Assembly (NCBI GenBank): GCA_903813345.2
Contig: CAIIXF020000007.1
Coordinates: forward strand, 36,300,538 to 36,364,537
Origin: Owenia fusiformis
Lineage: Eukaryota > Annelida > Polychaeta > Sabellida > Oweniidae
Reading direction: 5' to 3'
DNA length: 64,000 nucleotides
In this document: positions 12,201 through 21,242 of the stretch, one piece after another
How positions within the stretch are numbered: the stretch's first letter is position 1
Layout of the letters: each line of letters starts with the position of its first letter
Position numbers and translations under genes: made by a program
The notes under the pieces: generated by a model
What the model saw: the letters and a program-made list of their open reading frames with translations, nothing else
Told to the model about the DNA's origin: nothing
The model's database searches: none

Positions 12201-14951
12201 AGTCAGATCTTGTATATCTAGGTCATACAATTTCTACCCAGCAGTAACCCAGTAGGCTAGGCTACTTTTTTCTTAAACAAGATAATCCAGTGACGCTAGA
12301 AAAATATGAAAGCTATAATGATGATATGTGGAGAAAACTGGGTAATATGTAGTTGATGTCATACAGTTAGTCAACTTAATTTGGCGCAATTTACTTTCAA
12401 TTGTGAATTGAAAAATTTGCGGAGATTTAACTTGGCGAATTTAGCAAGAATAAATGGCTGTGAAATTGGTGAATTTCCCAAGTGAACCAGTATCAACGGT
12501 TGTCATTCCAACAGAACATAAGCCAAGTGGATAGAAGATTGAAAAAGGAATCTAATGTGGCAATTAAAATTGATTTTCTTCAGAAAATGATTAGAAAATT
12601 GTTTTATTCAGATGGGTGATAAGTAATGCTTTTATACCTTCTAAATGTATCTAAATGAAAAAATAAGCTGTACTTATCAACTGGAGGGTTTTTGTAAAAA
12701 AAATGGGTGACTGGGTAACAGAGTAGCCGGTTGACAAGGTACACAACGTTTCTACCAGGGTTAGGAATCTGATTTTTTCATTTTATGCCTCAAAACGCTA
12801 AAACTCAATCAATAAATCAACCGACTGACATTATTGTATGTGTAAACTGTTAACTGTACCCAAGACTTCCGATTCAGTCGTTTCATTATTTGTTTATTCA
12901 GAGGATATCTTGTGTAACCAGGTAACCAATAACCATTTAATTTTTTCTGATATTGATAAAGTAGCCGATTATTAAAATAATCTCTTACAGGTTCTTGGTA
13001 AAAATGATATGTTTAAATATCGAACGGTAGTCTATACTTGGGAGACTATATGCCTGTTTAGTGCTTGACAGGTCAATTGGCTACTATATTCTAGGGAAAA
13101 AGTGCAACCCAGCCACCCTTTTTTACACTAACCCTCAACTGGATGCTGTCTTATTGCGACTTTCTTACACCAAATGGTCCAATTTATTGGATAAATCAGA
13201 TCTTGAACATTTGAACCGCGATACACCATTTTTCTGAACATAAATTACATTTTACAAAAATTTCCCGGGGATTTCTAAGAAAATGGTTACGACATGATTT
13301 CGTTGAAATTTTGCAATTCACCAAATTCGCCAAGTTAAATCGGTCACAAAATTAAGTCAACTAATAGTAGTTGATCTGATATGTCATATCTTTGATTCAC
13401 AATCACATCAAATGACGACTTATATATGGTTGCCTTAACAATTTGCCATGCTATCAAAGGCAGGCCGGATGTCACATGAATGGTTCAAACCTGTTCCATA
13501 GTACGAAGAGCTCCACCCACTTCGTAGAAGTCCTTTTTTAAAAAATCTTAAAAGAACTCATTTTAATGTTTTTAGCACGGACGTCAAGTAAGTTTCTGGC
13601 AAGTAAGTTTCTCATAGATTATAAAGAGGACTGGAAACAAGATGGCAGTCTATTTCAAATCTGCCAACTCGTGTTGGCCTATTTATCACTATTGACTCAG
13701 TTGTTCATCTAGTTTTACTTACCTTAGATGCTTAGTAATCTATTTAGTATCATATTGTTTCCAAAATTATTGTCATTTGCGATAATTAGTACTAAAAGTA
13801 CTTTGAACAGGTCAGCTGCCATTTGCTTGGCCTAATCGTACCAGTCCACAAAAACAGTGAAATCATATTAAAAATACCAATAAAACTTTAAAATTGAGGC
13901 AGGTACGATACAAAGAGACTTTATTAATACAGATATACAGGTTACAGTCACCAAGATAAGATAATTTCAGGCGAGATTCGGGAAATAAAAAGGTAGGTCA
14001 TTCTTGTTTCCAGTCCTCTTAATAATCTATGCTCCAGCTTTCGCCAGAAACTTACTTGACGTCTGTGGTTTTTTGGTTTGACAAAGGGTTTGTGTAAAAA
14101 ACCGGGTGACTGGGTAACCGGGTACCCGGTCGACCGGGTACCCAACGTTCCTAGCAAGGTTACCAACGTTCCACATTTCCCCCGATATTTACTAATTTGG
14201 TCCATATGTGACGTAACTCAAACGTTAAAATTCAACGTTGTCAAAACAGGCTTTTAATATCAAAATATTTGTTGGTGGAAAAAACACGACAAAAACTTTG
14301 TGTTCTCACTTAGTCGGTTCATTTCCGACGTATTGTTAATGTTAAAATTTAACGTTGTCGAAATGTTTTTTTCGATTTGAAATAACCTCAAAAGTGACGT
14401 CAATAATGACATTCATGGACTGTATTGATCTGACGTTATTTAAATATTCAGCAAAACGTCGATGGATGGTTGAAATTTCAACATTGTGGAAATGGCTTCA
14501 AAATATTTGTGAGTCAAGGAAACGTAACAAAGACGTCAATATGTTCTCACTAAATCGGTTCATTACCTACGTTATTTTAACGTTAAAAGTTAACTTTGTC
14601 AAAACATACTTACGATGTGAAATAACCTCAAAACGTGACGTCGAAAATAACGTACATGTATCGTCCAGATCCAACGTTATAAACCAAAAAAAATCCTAAC
14701 CCTGCTTAGAACGTTAAGTACCCGGTCACCCGGTTTTTTACACAAACCCTTTGATAAAAAATAAGCTTTTATTTCTATGTCATATATTATGTTTGCTAGA
14801 ACACATGTCAAGTATCAAAACGATTGCATCTTAAGATAAACTTATTTCCATTATCTAAGTGACAAGATAACATAAATATATGAAACGATTCAAGAGATAA
14901 TGAAGAAAAATCCATATATTTTGGAAATATTATTTTTACCTCTTCCGCCAT
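214..14951 (-). CDS. RAB3GAP1: Rab3 GTPase-activating protein catalytic subunit, N-terminal exons (gene continues beyond left edge)
   Basis: RAB3GAP1 is the catalytic subunit of the complex that inactivates Rab3 in vesicle traffic and, with RAB3GAP2, acts on Rab18. Eight coding exons are readable on the minus strand: 14951-14940, 11931-11803, 3158-3029, 2423-2345, 2011-1892, 1564-1399, 987-885 and 295-214. All introns are GT..AG and all phases agree, giving 273 codons plus 2 nt. Landmarks that match the vertebrate protein in order are FEITDFTTASEWERF (exon 2), FADFKFNVTRHYL (exon 3), NDFPSRAHCISRWYGLRDF (exons 4-5), IPLFVQVHEKWRRLYFG (exon 6), RFTFVLQDW (exon 7) and LPFGACQDP (exon 8). The start is the MAEE exon, with purine-rich context GCAGCAATGG. 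Vertebrate RAB3GAP1 is about 980 residues, so roughly the first 28 percent is here; the catalytic C-terminal part is outside. The 8.6-kb intron 2 carries a satellite and an antisense gene. Exon 1 is only 12 coding nt, so it is the least certain exon. Confidence 0.93.
660..870. repeat. Degenerate GAGACTTGTATG / CTTGCATG repeats
   Basis: Short variants of GAGACTTGTATGTA and CTTGCATGTA recur many times within RAB3GAP1 intron 7. No gene signal. Confidence 0.55.
1150..1268. repeat. Short minisatellite, unit about 38 bp
   Basis: Three to four copies of GAGGCTATTTTTAG..CATTGTTTCAAAAATT in tandem, within RAB3GAP1 intron 6, 130 bp from exon 6. Confidence 0.65.
2160..2315. repeat. Dispersed GTGTTCAGAT / AGGTGTTCA element
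   Basis: Member of a family whose diagnostic parts are ATGGGAnnnnANTGGGA, GGACCAAGAAGTGTTC and GAGAGGTGTTCAGAT followed by ATACAGG. Related copies lie at 11385-11525, 31430-31565, 33470-33575 and 62680-62880. Non-coding. Confidence 0.65.
2620..3010. repeat. Three degenerate repeats of about 125 bp with G/C runs
   Basis: The block AACTTCATTCTGAC...AAGAATATA...CCAAATGAGACT recurs at about 2690, 2840 and 2960. A G(9) and a C(9) run flank the first copy. Directly downstream of RAB3GAP1 exon 3. Confidence 0.5.
3400..5470. repeat. Intronic satellite, 427-447-bp monomers in a 1320-bp higher-order unit
   Basis: The block GAGAAACTTAGAAAACACAG recurs at 3663, 4090, 4540 and 4983. TGACCTTGACCTTTGACCTT recurs at 3701, 4128, 4574 and 5021. 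Monomers differ: the version with TTTTTGACGTCAAATATCTC appears at about 3960 and 5280 and sits 1320 bp from its like, with two other monomers between. Each monomer carries many AGGTCA half-sites. Lies in RAB3GAP1 intron 2. A diverged relative is at 40080-40320, and related sequence is inside the MITE at 20052. Confidence 0.85.
5690..5875. repeat. GGATAGGAA simple repeat
   Basis: Imperfect tandem AGGATAGGAA / GGAAGGATAG units, following the satellite array. Confidence 0.75.
5900..7450. repeat. Second degenerate tandem array, about 470-bp units
   Basis: The block ACGCCATAACTTCNGAACCG followed by GAAGTCGGATCG recurs at about 5950, 6085, 6560 and 7030. A second block, TTTGACCTAGTTCTTGACCT followed by AATTTCCGAGAAACTAGATAC, is at 6835 and 7320. 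Shares the TGACCTTTGACCT motif with the adjacent satellite. Confidence 0.7.
7485..7600. repeat. Two short hairpins
   Basis: GACTCCAGATTGACATCTGGAGTC (7498-7521) and AGGAGGCCCC..GGGGCCTCCT (7561-7589) are near-perfect stem-loops. They resemble transposon ends more than any known RNA. Confidence 0.5.
8285..10063 (+). CDS. Intronless somatomedin-B domain protein with C-terminal membrane anchor, nested in RAB3GAP1 intron 2
   Basis: A single uninterrupted ORF of 592 codons. Residues 1-25 form a signal peptide (hydrophobic FLILNILPLLVCVELITA). Residues 47-95 form a somatomedin-B domain: cysteines 56, 60, 74, 76, 80, 86, 87 and 95 fit the eight-cysteine pattern ending in DCCHDYETIGC, and extra cysteines 47 and 61 could pair. 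A long ectodomain follows, with many N-x-S/T sites and two similar cysteine patches (YANIYCAMCNGI; MLPNLICALCLS). The last about 20 residues are hydrophobic (VFRLILGMFVFFLIISEFGD), fitting either one membrane span or a GPI signal. The SMB plus YxNxYCAxCN layout recalls ectodomains of invertebrate class-B/Methuselah-like receptors, but no seven-helix part is present here or in the 1 kb downstream. Start: ATG 8285 (AACAAGATGG) leads directly into the signal peptide; an earlier ATG at about 8264 is followed at once by TAA. A poly(A) signal AATAAA lies at 10153. The ligand or partner is unknown. Confidence 0.85.
   Translation: MGYQASRFLILNILPLLVCVELITASFILPLTPTETSDHSPADQDKCRNFHQRRSCQYRCCFPPQTHRDQYFYCNCDDLCVKYGDCCHDYETIGCNPDYNSTRDIITKTTSCKMISKALGVYVESVCPEKNLVNNSTIQSCENPGDDILDITPVMDNQNGLHYANIYCAMCNGIQNVTFWQSKVYCTENGGNVSCDNLKESINKNLLWDIVTTNSHCSVNFTLNDQDYDQHAPPRPCFKPAKNYLEACDIHPLVKLADDCRNVIYEPVFANISNEAVMLPNLICALCLSTEETGPECVHLLDKDVVGDSLNVIFSYELEITLEKPDEVVYQHKQITKGAQRFDAFAEVCPIGGDGCQVVSCPTYYIKHGDRCIFNEDVVELSISLTTGLLNDQILGGHSTVELDMQPFTVVALNNLFKDIPVFGQPKSGMSSGCSLIPSENRPEEKACKYFFTIDVKVMKALNNSQKALLMDAYAKQLQRSMEAISWGYFTLNYTVKRKIMPSKSLVLNVPSGTNISESFEVQITTVSGPNQMNEPRNKIWRMINGTVGDAVKLVNDTRNKIAISNSSKTSGVFRLILGMFVFFLIISEFGD
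10153..10158 (+). promoter_or_regulatory. Candidate poly(A) signal of the somatomedin-B gene
   Basis: AATAAA lies 90 bases after the stop codon of the somatomedin-B ORF. It is the first canonical hexamer downstream; cleavage-site evidence is absent. Confidence 0.45.
11385..11525. repeat. Dispersed GTGTTCA element, copy 2
   Basis: Contains ATGGGAGTCAATGGGAGGAC, GGACCAAAAAGGTGTTCAAA and GGAGGTGTTCAGATATACAGG, matching the copy at 2160. Confidence 0.65.
11645..11710. repeat. Partial duplicate of RAB3GAP1 exon 2 end with its splice donor
   Basis: About 60 bases match 11772-11835, including 20-odd bases of exon 2 and an intact donor reading AATG|GTAAGTTT on the minus strand. The copies are 130 bp apart and separated by a CATA/CGGACGGACG stretch. 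Confidence 0.75.
12363..13373. mobile_element. Inverted-repeat element in RAB3GAP1 intron 1 with a smaller element nested in it
   Basis: Ends carry TTAGTCAACTTAATTT (left) and AATTAAGTCAACTAA (right), each followed inwards by a GGCGAATTT/AACTTGGCGAATTT block in inverse order. No ORF. A second element (about 12684-13137) lies inside. No target duplication was identified. Confidence 0.5.
12684..13137. mobile_element. Old GGGTTTTTGTAAAAA-ended MITE nested in 12363-13373
   Basis: Left end GAGGGTTTTTGTAAAAAAAA with GGGTGACTGGGTAAC, right end CCACCCTTTTTTACACTAAC. Both ends are preceded or followed by TCAACTGG-like sequence. Same family as the elements at 14083 and 22361. Confidence 0.55.
13577..14066. 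repeat. 70-bp inverted repeat pair
   Basis: ACGTCAAGTAAGTTTCTGGC ... AGAGGACTGGAAACAAGA at 13579-13650 is found inverted at 13995-14065. May be the ends of an element of about 490 bp; the right end abuts the MITE at 14083. Confidence 0.6.
14083..14753. mobile_element. MITE with CAAAGGGTTTGTGTAAAAAA termini
   Basis: About 37-bp terminal inverted repeats: left CAAAGGGTTTGTGTAAAAAA then CCGGGTGACTGGGTA; right TACCCGGTCACCCGG then TTTTTTACACAAACCCTTTG. The interior has three AACGTT-rich repeated blocks (about 14220, 14350, 14560). No ORF and no clear target duplication. Confidence 0.8.
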
Positions 14952-15399
14952 TGCTGCATATAACGGGAGAAATTGAGATGTAACAAAAAACTTGCGCAAA
15001 TTGTATTTTAGTTATTTATGACCTCCTTGTTTTGAATTAACATTTCAAGAACAGATTTGTAAGCAGGAGAAATACTTTCTTATTTTACTGTAGAGATTCA
15101 TGCGCAATATGTACGGTAAATGTTAACATATGGTGCAAAATTAGTTCCTTGACAATCTACTTCCGCCTCCGGTTGAAAAATCAAAACAAAATGGGAGTCG
15201 GGGCAATCTGCGCGAGATTCGTTTTTTACTTGGTTCGGTTTTTCATTAAAGGAAGTACTCCATTCCCATGATTCAAAGTACTTTTCTGCCATCGGTTCGG
15301 TTTATGTTTGTACCAGACACGTCTACGAACCCGGGGCAGGTTGATATTATGTCATTTCATTTGTTTTGGGTGTATACTTTTTGTTTTTACACTAAACAG

Positions 15400-15625
15400 A
15401 AATATTCCCGCAATATATGGTGCATTATGGGTAGAGACTGCTGTGAAATAATGAGCATAAGTGACATCTATCTCAAATTAAATATTCTAACTAAGTTATT
15501 AATTGCGCATGCGTTATAATAATTTGAACCAATTAAATTACTGGATTTAATGCGCATGCGCTAAAAACCGAACCAAAAAATGGAATCTCGCGCAGATTGC
15601 CTCTAGTGCAAAATGGGAGTTTGCA
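15400..15625. repeat. Dispersed repeat, copy 1 (partner at 17765)
   Basis: GGTGCATTATGGGTAGAGAC through ACTGGATTTAATGCGCATGC to AAAAAATGGAATCTCG matches 17765-17945 with about 80 percent identity. Located upstream of RAB3GAP1 exon 1. Confidence 0.65.
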
Positions 15626-15659
15626 ACTGCAACAGGTGCTCTAAATTTTCCAGTCCCTC

Positions 15660-17120
15660 CAAACGTATTGATCAGAATGCGATATAAGTAAGTCTTTATA
15701 TAAGTGTTAACATTGTTTTCTAATTTGTTCTGACTGTATGTTCATATTCGTATTCGTAACTAGCATTTGGTAAATACGACCGGTACAAACACCGAAAAAA
15801 AACCGAGACGGAAATGGAATTTGTTGTTTTTGGAGGGTGGGGGGGGGTTGCCCCACTTAGTCCATTTGACAATACATGTCTCCATCTAGTCTACATGTAG
15901 TTTCATCTTAGAATTTTTTCTTGTAAAATCACGATTGTGGGAAGTCCTATTATTAGCCACAGATATTGGCCAGATCGTTTTGTAGTAGGATCTCATAGGC
16001 TCAAAGAATAATACAGAAGATGCGTCACTAAATTGGAAAATTTCAAAAAAAAGTGACCACCTTTCAAAACGTTCCTTATACAAAATGTTACCTGCTTCCC
16101 CGTGACAGATTTTGCACTTATTTTATAGCTGAGATCTTCATCTTTCTTTTTCTACTTGTTTGGTTCGAGTAAATAAGCTATGGATGCAGTTATTTGACTT
16201 TTAATACGGCAAATATTTTTCACGAAATCCGGACTCTTGTGTGTCCAAATATCATTGTACTGATGACGTCACATTTCTGGAACCACGGGAGCACCATTCA
16301 GATTTGGACAGACAAGAGTCTGGCGATAAAATATCACTGTTTTGGCCTCTTATCAACGCAGTATTGCTTGAATAACGATCATTGGTGATAAAAAAGGTAA
16401 AGAATAACAAGACCCTTCGAATGAGGTATGATTTGTCTCATATTTTTCAGAAATGGCTCCAGAATCGTCATTTTAAAATTTGAAATTTTCTGAGGTGTCT
16501 CATCTTGAGGAATATTTATTGAGCTACTGATCCTACCTCAAAATAATCTGGCTGGGATCTATGTTATTAGCTGATTATATTCACAGGTTATGAAGTTGAG
16601 GCAGCTGACATGGGCATAGCGCTATTTTTCTAAGTAGTACGCCACCACCACAGGAACAAGAGTCAAGAATCAAAAAACGAGAATTCAGTGGGGTCTTGGG
16701 GTTCTCCGCCAGGAAATTTTTGAAATTTGTTTGGATTTGGAGCGGATTTGCAACCATCTGGTACGCCTGTGCATACCCAGCGTACCGGGCGCTACGCCCA
16801 TGGCTGAGTCTATTGCCAAAGAATATAAAACATACGTGGGGGGGGGGGGGGGGGGGGGGTTGAGAGTTCTTAGTTTTAACACTATAGGAAAATATTCCCC
16901 CAAAATAGCAGTACATATGTATGTATCCAACAGACTGACTAGAAGTTAGTCTGTTATGATGTACTACTTTCCCGTGGAAATTGCAGTGAAATTTTTTGCA
17001 CAAAATTATCAATTAGAGGAACCATTTCTTCAATAAAATAAACATTACAAAATTTCAATTCAGTAGTAAGGTACAATTAAATGCAATAAAAAGTAACACA
17101 GCATATTGTCAAGTGGAAAT
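15660..17120. other. Intergenic, no gene seen
   Basis: Contains G-runs at 15838 and 16841-16859 and an MITE-end-like CTACGCCCATGGCTGAG at 16793. Open frames across the G-run encode only proline or glycine runs. No supported gene. Confidence 0.6.
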
Positions 17121-17135
17121 AAAGCTAGTTGAAGT

Positions 17136-17603
17136 TAGTGTTGTCGCGATTAATCGATACATCGCGATATACATCGCCAAAGCTGGTTCTGGCGATGCAT
17201 CGATGTCTGAAACAAAACATCGATGTTTTTAAAAAATTTTAATTTGCTAAAAATCGCCCTTTCTTATCTTATTTTGATGCAAATTGCTTACCTTTTTTCA
17301 TGTCTTATTTCATTTTCAAATGTTTTCTGATATTCTTTCGCTTTAAAACTGTTTTAGCTAGTCGAAATGAACCATTAATCTAAAAAAATTACTTTACTTT
17401 CATTTCACCTTTACTATGTTCCCGGATGTACCAGCATACTCTTATTAATTTGTTCTGTTCGATATTTTAGTGCATTAGCGTTCGGTATTTCAGTGCACTT
17501 TTCTCGAACTTTTCCTCGATGTACATCGCGATATGCATCGATGTTTACTACTGAAAATTGCCGATGCATCGATGTACGATTATGGCACATCGCAACAACA
17601 CTA
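17136..17603. mobile_element. hAT-type MITE with 8-bp target duplication
   Basis: Terminal inverted repeats TAGTGTTGTCGCGAT (left) and ATCGCAACAACACTA (right) differ at one base. Both sides carry the 8-bp duplication GTTGAAGT (17128-17135 and 17604-17611). Sub-terminal regions are dense in ATCGATGTACATCGCGAT-type palindromes. 468 bp, no transposase. Confidence 0.92.
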
Positions 17604-17764
17604 GTTGAAGTAACAAATATGCAAATTAATTTTACCCAATCGGTCATTTTGAATAGCACTTCCTATGTAAACAAATATTTAGTAATTACCAAACTTTAAC
17701 AAAGGTGCCTTATAATATAGTCTGAATATAATTCAGACTAAATAGGATATAGTCTACCCAAAAT

Positions 17765-17945
17765 AGGGTGCATTATGGTAAGGGACTGCTGTGAAATAAT
17801 AAACACAAGTGATATCTATCTACATCTTGTAAAAATATATGTAGTTATTTTATAATTATATTTAACTAATAAAATTGCTGGATTTAATGTGTATGCGCAA
17901 AAAAACAAACCAAAAAATGGAACCTCGTGCAAATTGCTCCTTGTG
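17765..17945. repeat. Dispersed repeat, copy 2 (partner at 15400)
   Basis: AGGGTGCATTATGGTAAGGG through GCTGGATTTAATGTGTATGC matches 15418-15600. Confidence 0.65.
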
Positions 17946-18384
17946 GAAATTTCCCTTTCATCCACGGATTGTGAGAAGTCCTACTATTAGCTGATTATAT
18001 TCAGAAGGTGGTTATGAAGTTGAAATTCCCCTTTCATATCTTCATGGCTACTGCGCATGTGTCTGTATGCGGCATACGATTTGATTGGTTCAACCACTAA
18101 TTTACTAAATACATGTAAGGTGCTTCAAATCTAGAAAACAAATTTTTGATGGTTTTAAATGTTCAGTATTATCTGGCCAGATTAGCAAGATTGAGGTTTG
18201 AATTATTTTTTCCTATATCATTAAGGGTTATCTCGGGCTTGTATCTGGTTGCTTAAACTAGATAATCAAACTTGTTTGTTTGTGTCATTTGATTCAGCAC
18301 ACTATCATTTTCTGTATCTTGTAAACACTATTATGCTTGTTAGATATAGTCATTCCATTTAGACTGTGAAAGATCCAAGGGGCC

Positions 18385-18615
18385 ATGAATTTGTACAATC
18401 CCCAATCCAATTCTTTTAGGATAAATCTTGGATTACTAATCTGATAAATATTTGGTGAATTCATACAATCCGAGGATTATGAGGGGGAATCCCCAAGATT
18501 TATCCAATTTGCATTGAAAATTGGAGAGAATTTATCCAAAAAGTAATCCACCTTAAGAGGTGGATTGAGATTTATCCTGAGATTAATCCCAGGATCGTAC
18601 AAATTCACCGATTTT
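18385..18615. mobile_element. MITE with GAATTTGTACAATCC ends
   Basis: Left GAATTTGTACAATCCCCAAT and right GGATCGTACAAATTC are inverted. The interior contains several inverted GGATAAATCTTGG / CCAAGATTTATCC blocks. No ORF. Confidence 0.65.
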
Positions 18616-18649
18616 TGGATAGATTCTTGGATTAATCCCACAATGCATC

Positions 18650-20050
18650 ATTACCATGACAAAATTTATCCGGATCTGATAGCGGATCATATGAATTCAT
18701 TATACGAATTGCATATACATGTATCTGATAAAAACTGCATATATCTGATAAGAATACCATGGACAAATGCATTGCCAGGAAGTTCTCTTTTTTTGGAGCT
18801 AGTAAGAGCATTTTCATCAACGAAATTAAGGTCATTAAGTGCAGTGACCCCAGAATGATACAAAAAATTAAGTCAGAATTGTTACTGCAGACATGCTCTT
18901 AAATGAGATTTGATACTTGAAAATAGTGTAAACATTTGAGAATTTAGCAATGTTATCAATCAATCATCTGTTGTTTTGAGAAATGAGGATTTCAGTAAGG
19001 TGTATTGATTTAACAATGGATAGGCACCATTGACTTAACATAGAGGTATACATATAATCATGATATCCCTTTGCTATCAAGTGACTATCATAAAAATTAA
19101 AACACTATGACCTTAACAGATATGAACTCAATAATTTCACAATATACCACAAATGGTCTGTATCACATCAAAAATGAAGTTTTCTGTCGATTCAGGTCAT
19201 ACTTAAATTAAAAGAAACAAATTGTTTGAGGTTACAAATTGTTGATATATCTATATATTTTCATCAGGTAAACTGAATTCCAACATTTTCAAATAACTGA
19301 ATAAATAGATAACCTAGGCGATAAAACATAGAATTGTAATAATTTATAGAACTTCTTATAATGCTCAACAGCCTCGGCCTCCACAATCTACCGTAAGTAA
19401 ATAAAAAACATGTACCTAAAAAAAGTCTTATTTTGTTGGCAAAATATGGATTTGTTTCATTAAATTGATGTATAAATATTCAACAGGTGTGATAAGTAGA
19501 AAATAGGCATTCATAGAAAACTTATATCTGAATAGAATCAATTTTGAAAATCAAATAAATAAGGCTTTGCATTTTCATTTTAAGTGAAAGTTATTGTGGC
19601 GTTCTCCCATACTATATGTTTTACAGTCAATATAAGGCTCAGCTTAATATTTCTAACATAAAAATATATTGTACAATAAAATCACAAGCTGTGGCATACT
19701 TCTGTATTCTAGAGGTCATTCATACAATCAGGTACATGTATCTAAGATCGAGGAATGATTTTATATGAATGAGTAATGAACTAGATACAGTGAACAAGAA
19801 AAACTAGGATGAAAAAAGTCTGAACTTTTCTCTTTTGCTAATGGCTAGTAATGGGAGATTAGAAATTTTATCTATTCGTATGAAAATCTGCAGTTGGTCT
19901 CACATAATAATTCTGATACTCATCACATTTTTCTGTTTCTCTTAAAACATCTCATGGCTCTGCAAAAATGAGATGTCCATGGTAAAACATGATGAATATA
20001 ATGGCCCAATCCTTATGGCCATATATTTATCAAATCCTTTAGCGAACACT
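18650..20050. other. Intergenic, nothing recognised
   Basis: AT-rich sequence with no supported ORF, RNA gene or clear repeat. Confidence 0.6.
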
Positions 20051-20051
20051 C

Positions 20052-20290
20052 ATTAAGGCCTTGGTCATATTTGTTCTGATTCATCAGCTGGTGCCCGGCT
20101 GATTGAGTATTTTGTTCAAAATTGAAGGTCAAATCTCAAATTTGAGGTCAGATGTTAACTCCTGAGAACTTATACATGGTTTAAAAACAAGTTTGGTCAA
20201 TTTGTAGCAAGTTGAAATCAGTTTTGAGCAAAAATCTGCAATTAGCCGGACGCCGGCCGATGAATCAGAGCAAAACCTAGGCATAAAATT
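20052..20290. mobile_element. GCCTTGGTCA MITE carrying AGGTCA sequence
   Basis: Left AAGGCCTTGGTCATATTTG..TGATTCATCAGC and right CCGGCCGATGAATCAGAGC..CCTAGGCAT match the ends of the MITE at 47805. The interior (GAAGGTCAAATCTCAAATTT, AGCAAGTTGAAATCAGTTTT) is related to the satellite at 3400-5470. Confidence 0.65.
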
Positions 20291-20299
20291 TGGACTTCG

Positions 20300-21050
20300 A
20301 GCTTATGGGAGTAGCCTGATAAAAAGATCGGTGGTAAATGCAAATCAAACCAAGTCTACTGTGACATATTTGGAGCCACAATTCACCCAAAGTGAGCAAT
20401 AAAGATGTGTCAATGAGAAGGTACTAGATTTTGTGAGGGTTTCTCATCAAATTCTTTGTATCTTTTGTGAAGGAAAACATTTGAATGTTGGCTTCATTAT
20501 TATTGAACAACATGCTAAAAGTACGTATTAACATGCCAGGAAGTGCTGGTATCCACAATATGCTGCCTTTAGAATTTAATAAATATGGATAAACATTCTG
20601 TAATGATAAGGGTCAATGGTAAGTTCAGTTTTCCAATAAATCAATTTAATTTTTGCTATCGGTTTGGAGGGTCTACAGGGGTTGAAGCAAATTAATATAT
20701 TTAGATCAGTTTTCTCATGATTTCTATCGAATCACGATAATTTGCTATCATTGAATCTTGGGTCATGTCTATTTCCATGTCTTAGAGAGACAGCTGGGAG
20801 AGTACATTTAAATGAGGCAGGAGCTGATGCAAAGCAATAAGACATAAACATCGAATAGCAATTTCAAACATTTTTTAATAAGTAATATCATGAACCCTTT
20901 TCTTTATGCTTATAGGTTCGAGTAAAAACATCCGAGAAAAAGAAAAACTGTCATTGAAGATGTTGTTGTATTGCAACAACACATAGTAGAGAGTATCTAT
21001 AGAGACTTAGAACAATACTTCAACAGTACAAAACAGTCTGTTGAAGGAAT
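20300..21050. other. Upstream region of SLC38A11
   Basis: AT-rich, no ORF. Expected to hold the promoter and 5' UTR of SLC38A11, but no confident TATA or initiator was found. Confidence 0.4.
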
Positions 21051-21057
21051 CGTGCAC

Positions 21058-21242
21058 AGAAATAGTTCAGGACAAGACTGTTGCAGAAGTAGTTCATGAT
21101 AAGACAATTGCAGAAGTTTAGAACAAGACTGTACAGCAAGAGTAACTCGTAACAAGACTGTTGCAGTAGTTCATGACAAGACTGTTGCAGGAGTAATTCA
21201 TGACAAGACTGTTGCAGACGTTCATGACAAGACTGTTGCAAA
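21058..21242. repeat. Minisatellite abutting the SLC38A11 start codon
   Basis: Seven imperfect units of 20-27 bp, best form TTCATGACAAGACTGTTGCA. The last unit runs straight into AAAATGTCT, the start codon. Probably transcribed as 5' UTR. Confidence 0.85.

Noticed and set aside
16581-17012. 143-codon minus-strand frame and overlapping plus-strand frame
   Set aside because: Both cross a long G-run and encode only proline or glycine homopolymers there; no family resemblance and no splice context.
21020-21241. Minus-strand frame with LLQQSCHELLQQSC repeats
   Set aside because: It is the reverse translation of the minisatellite upstream of the SLC38A11 start, not a gene.
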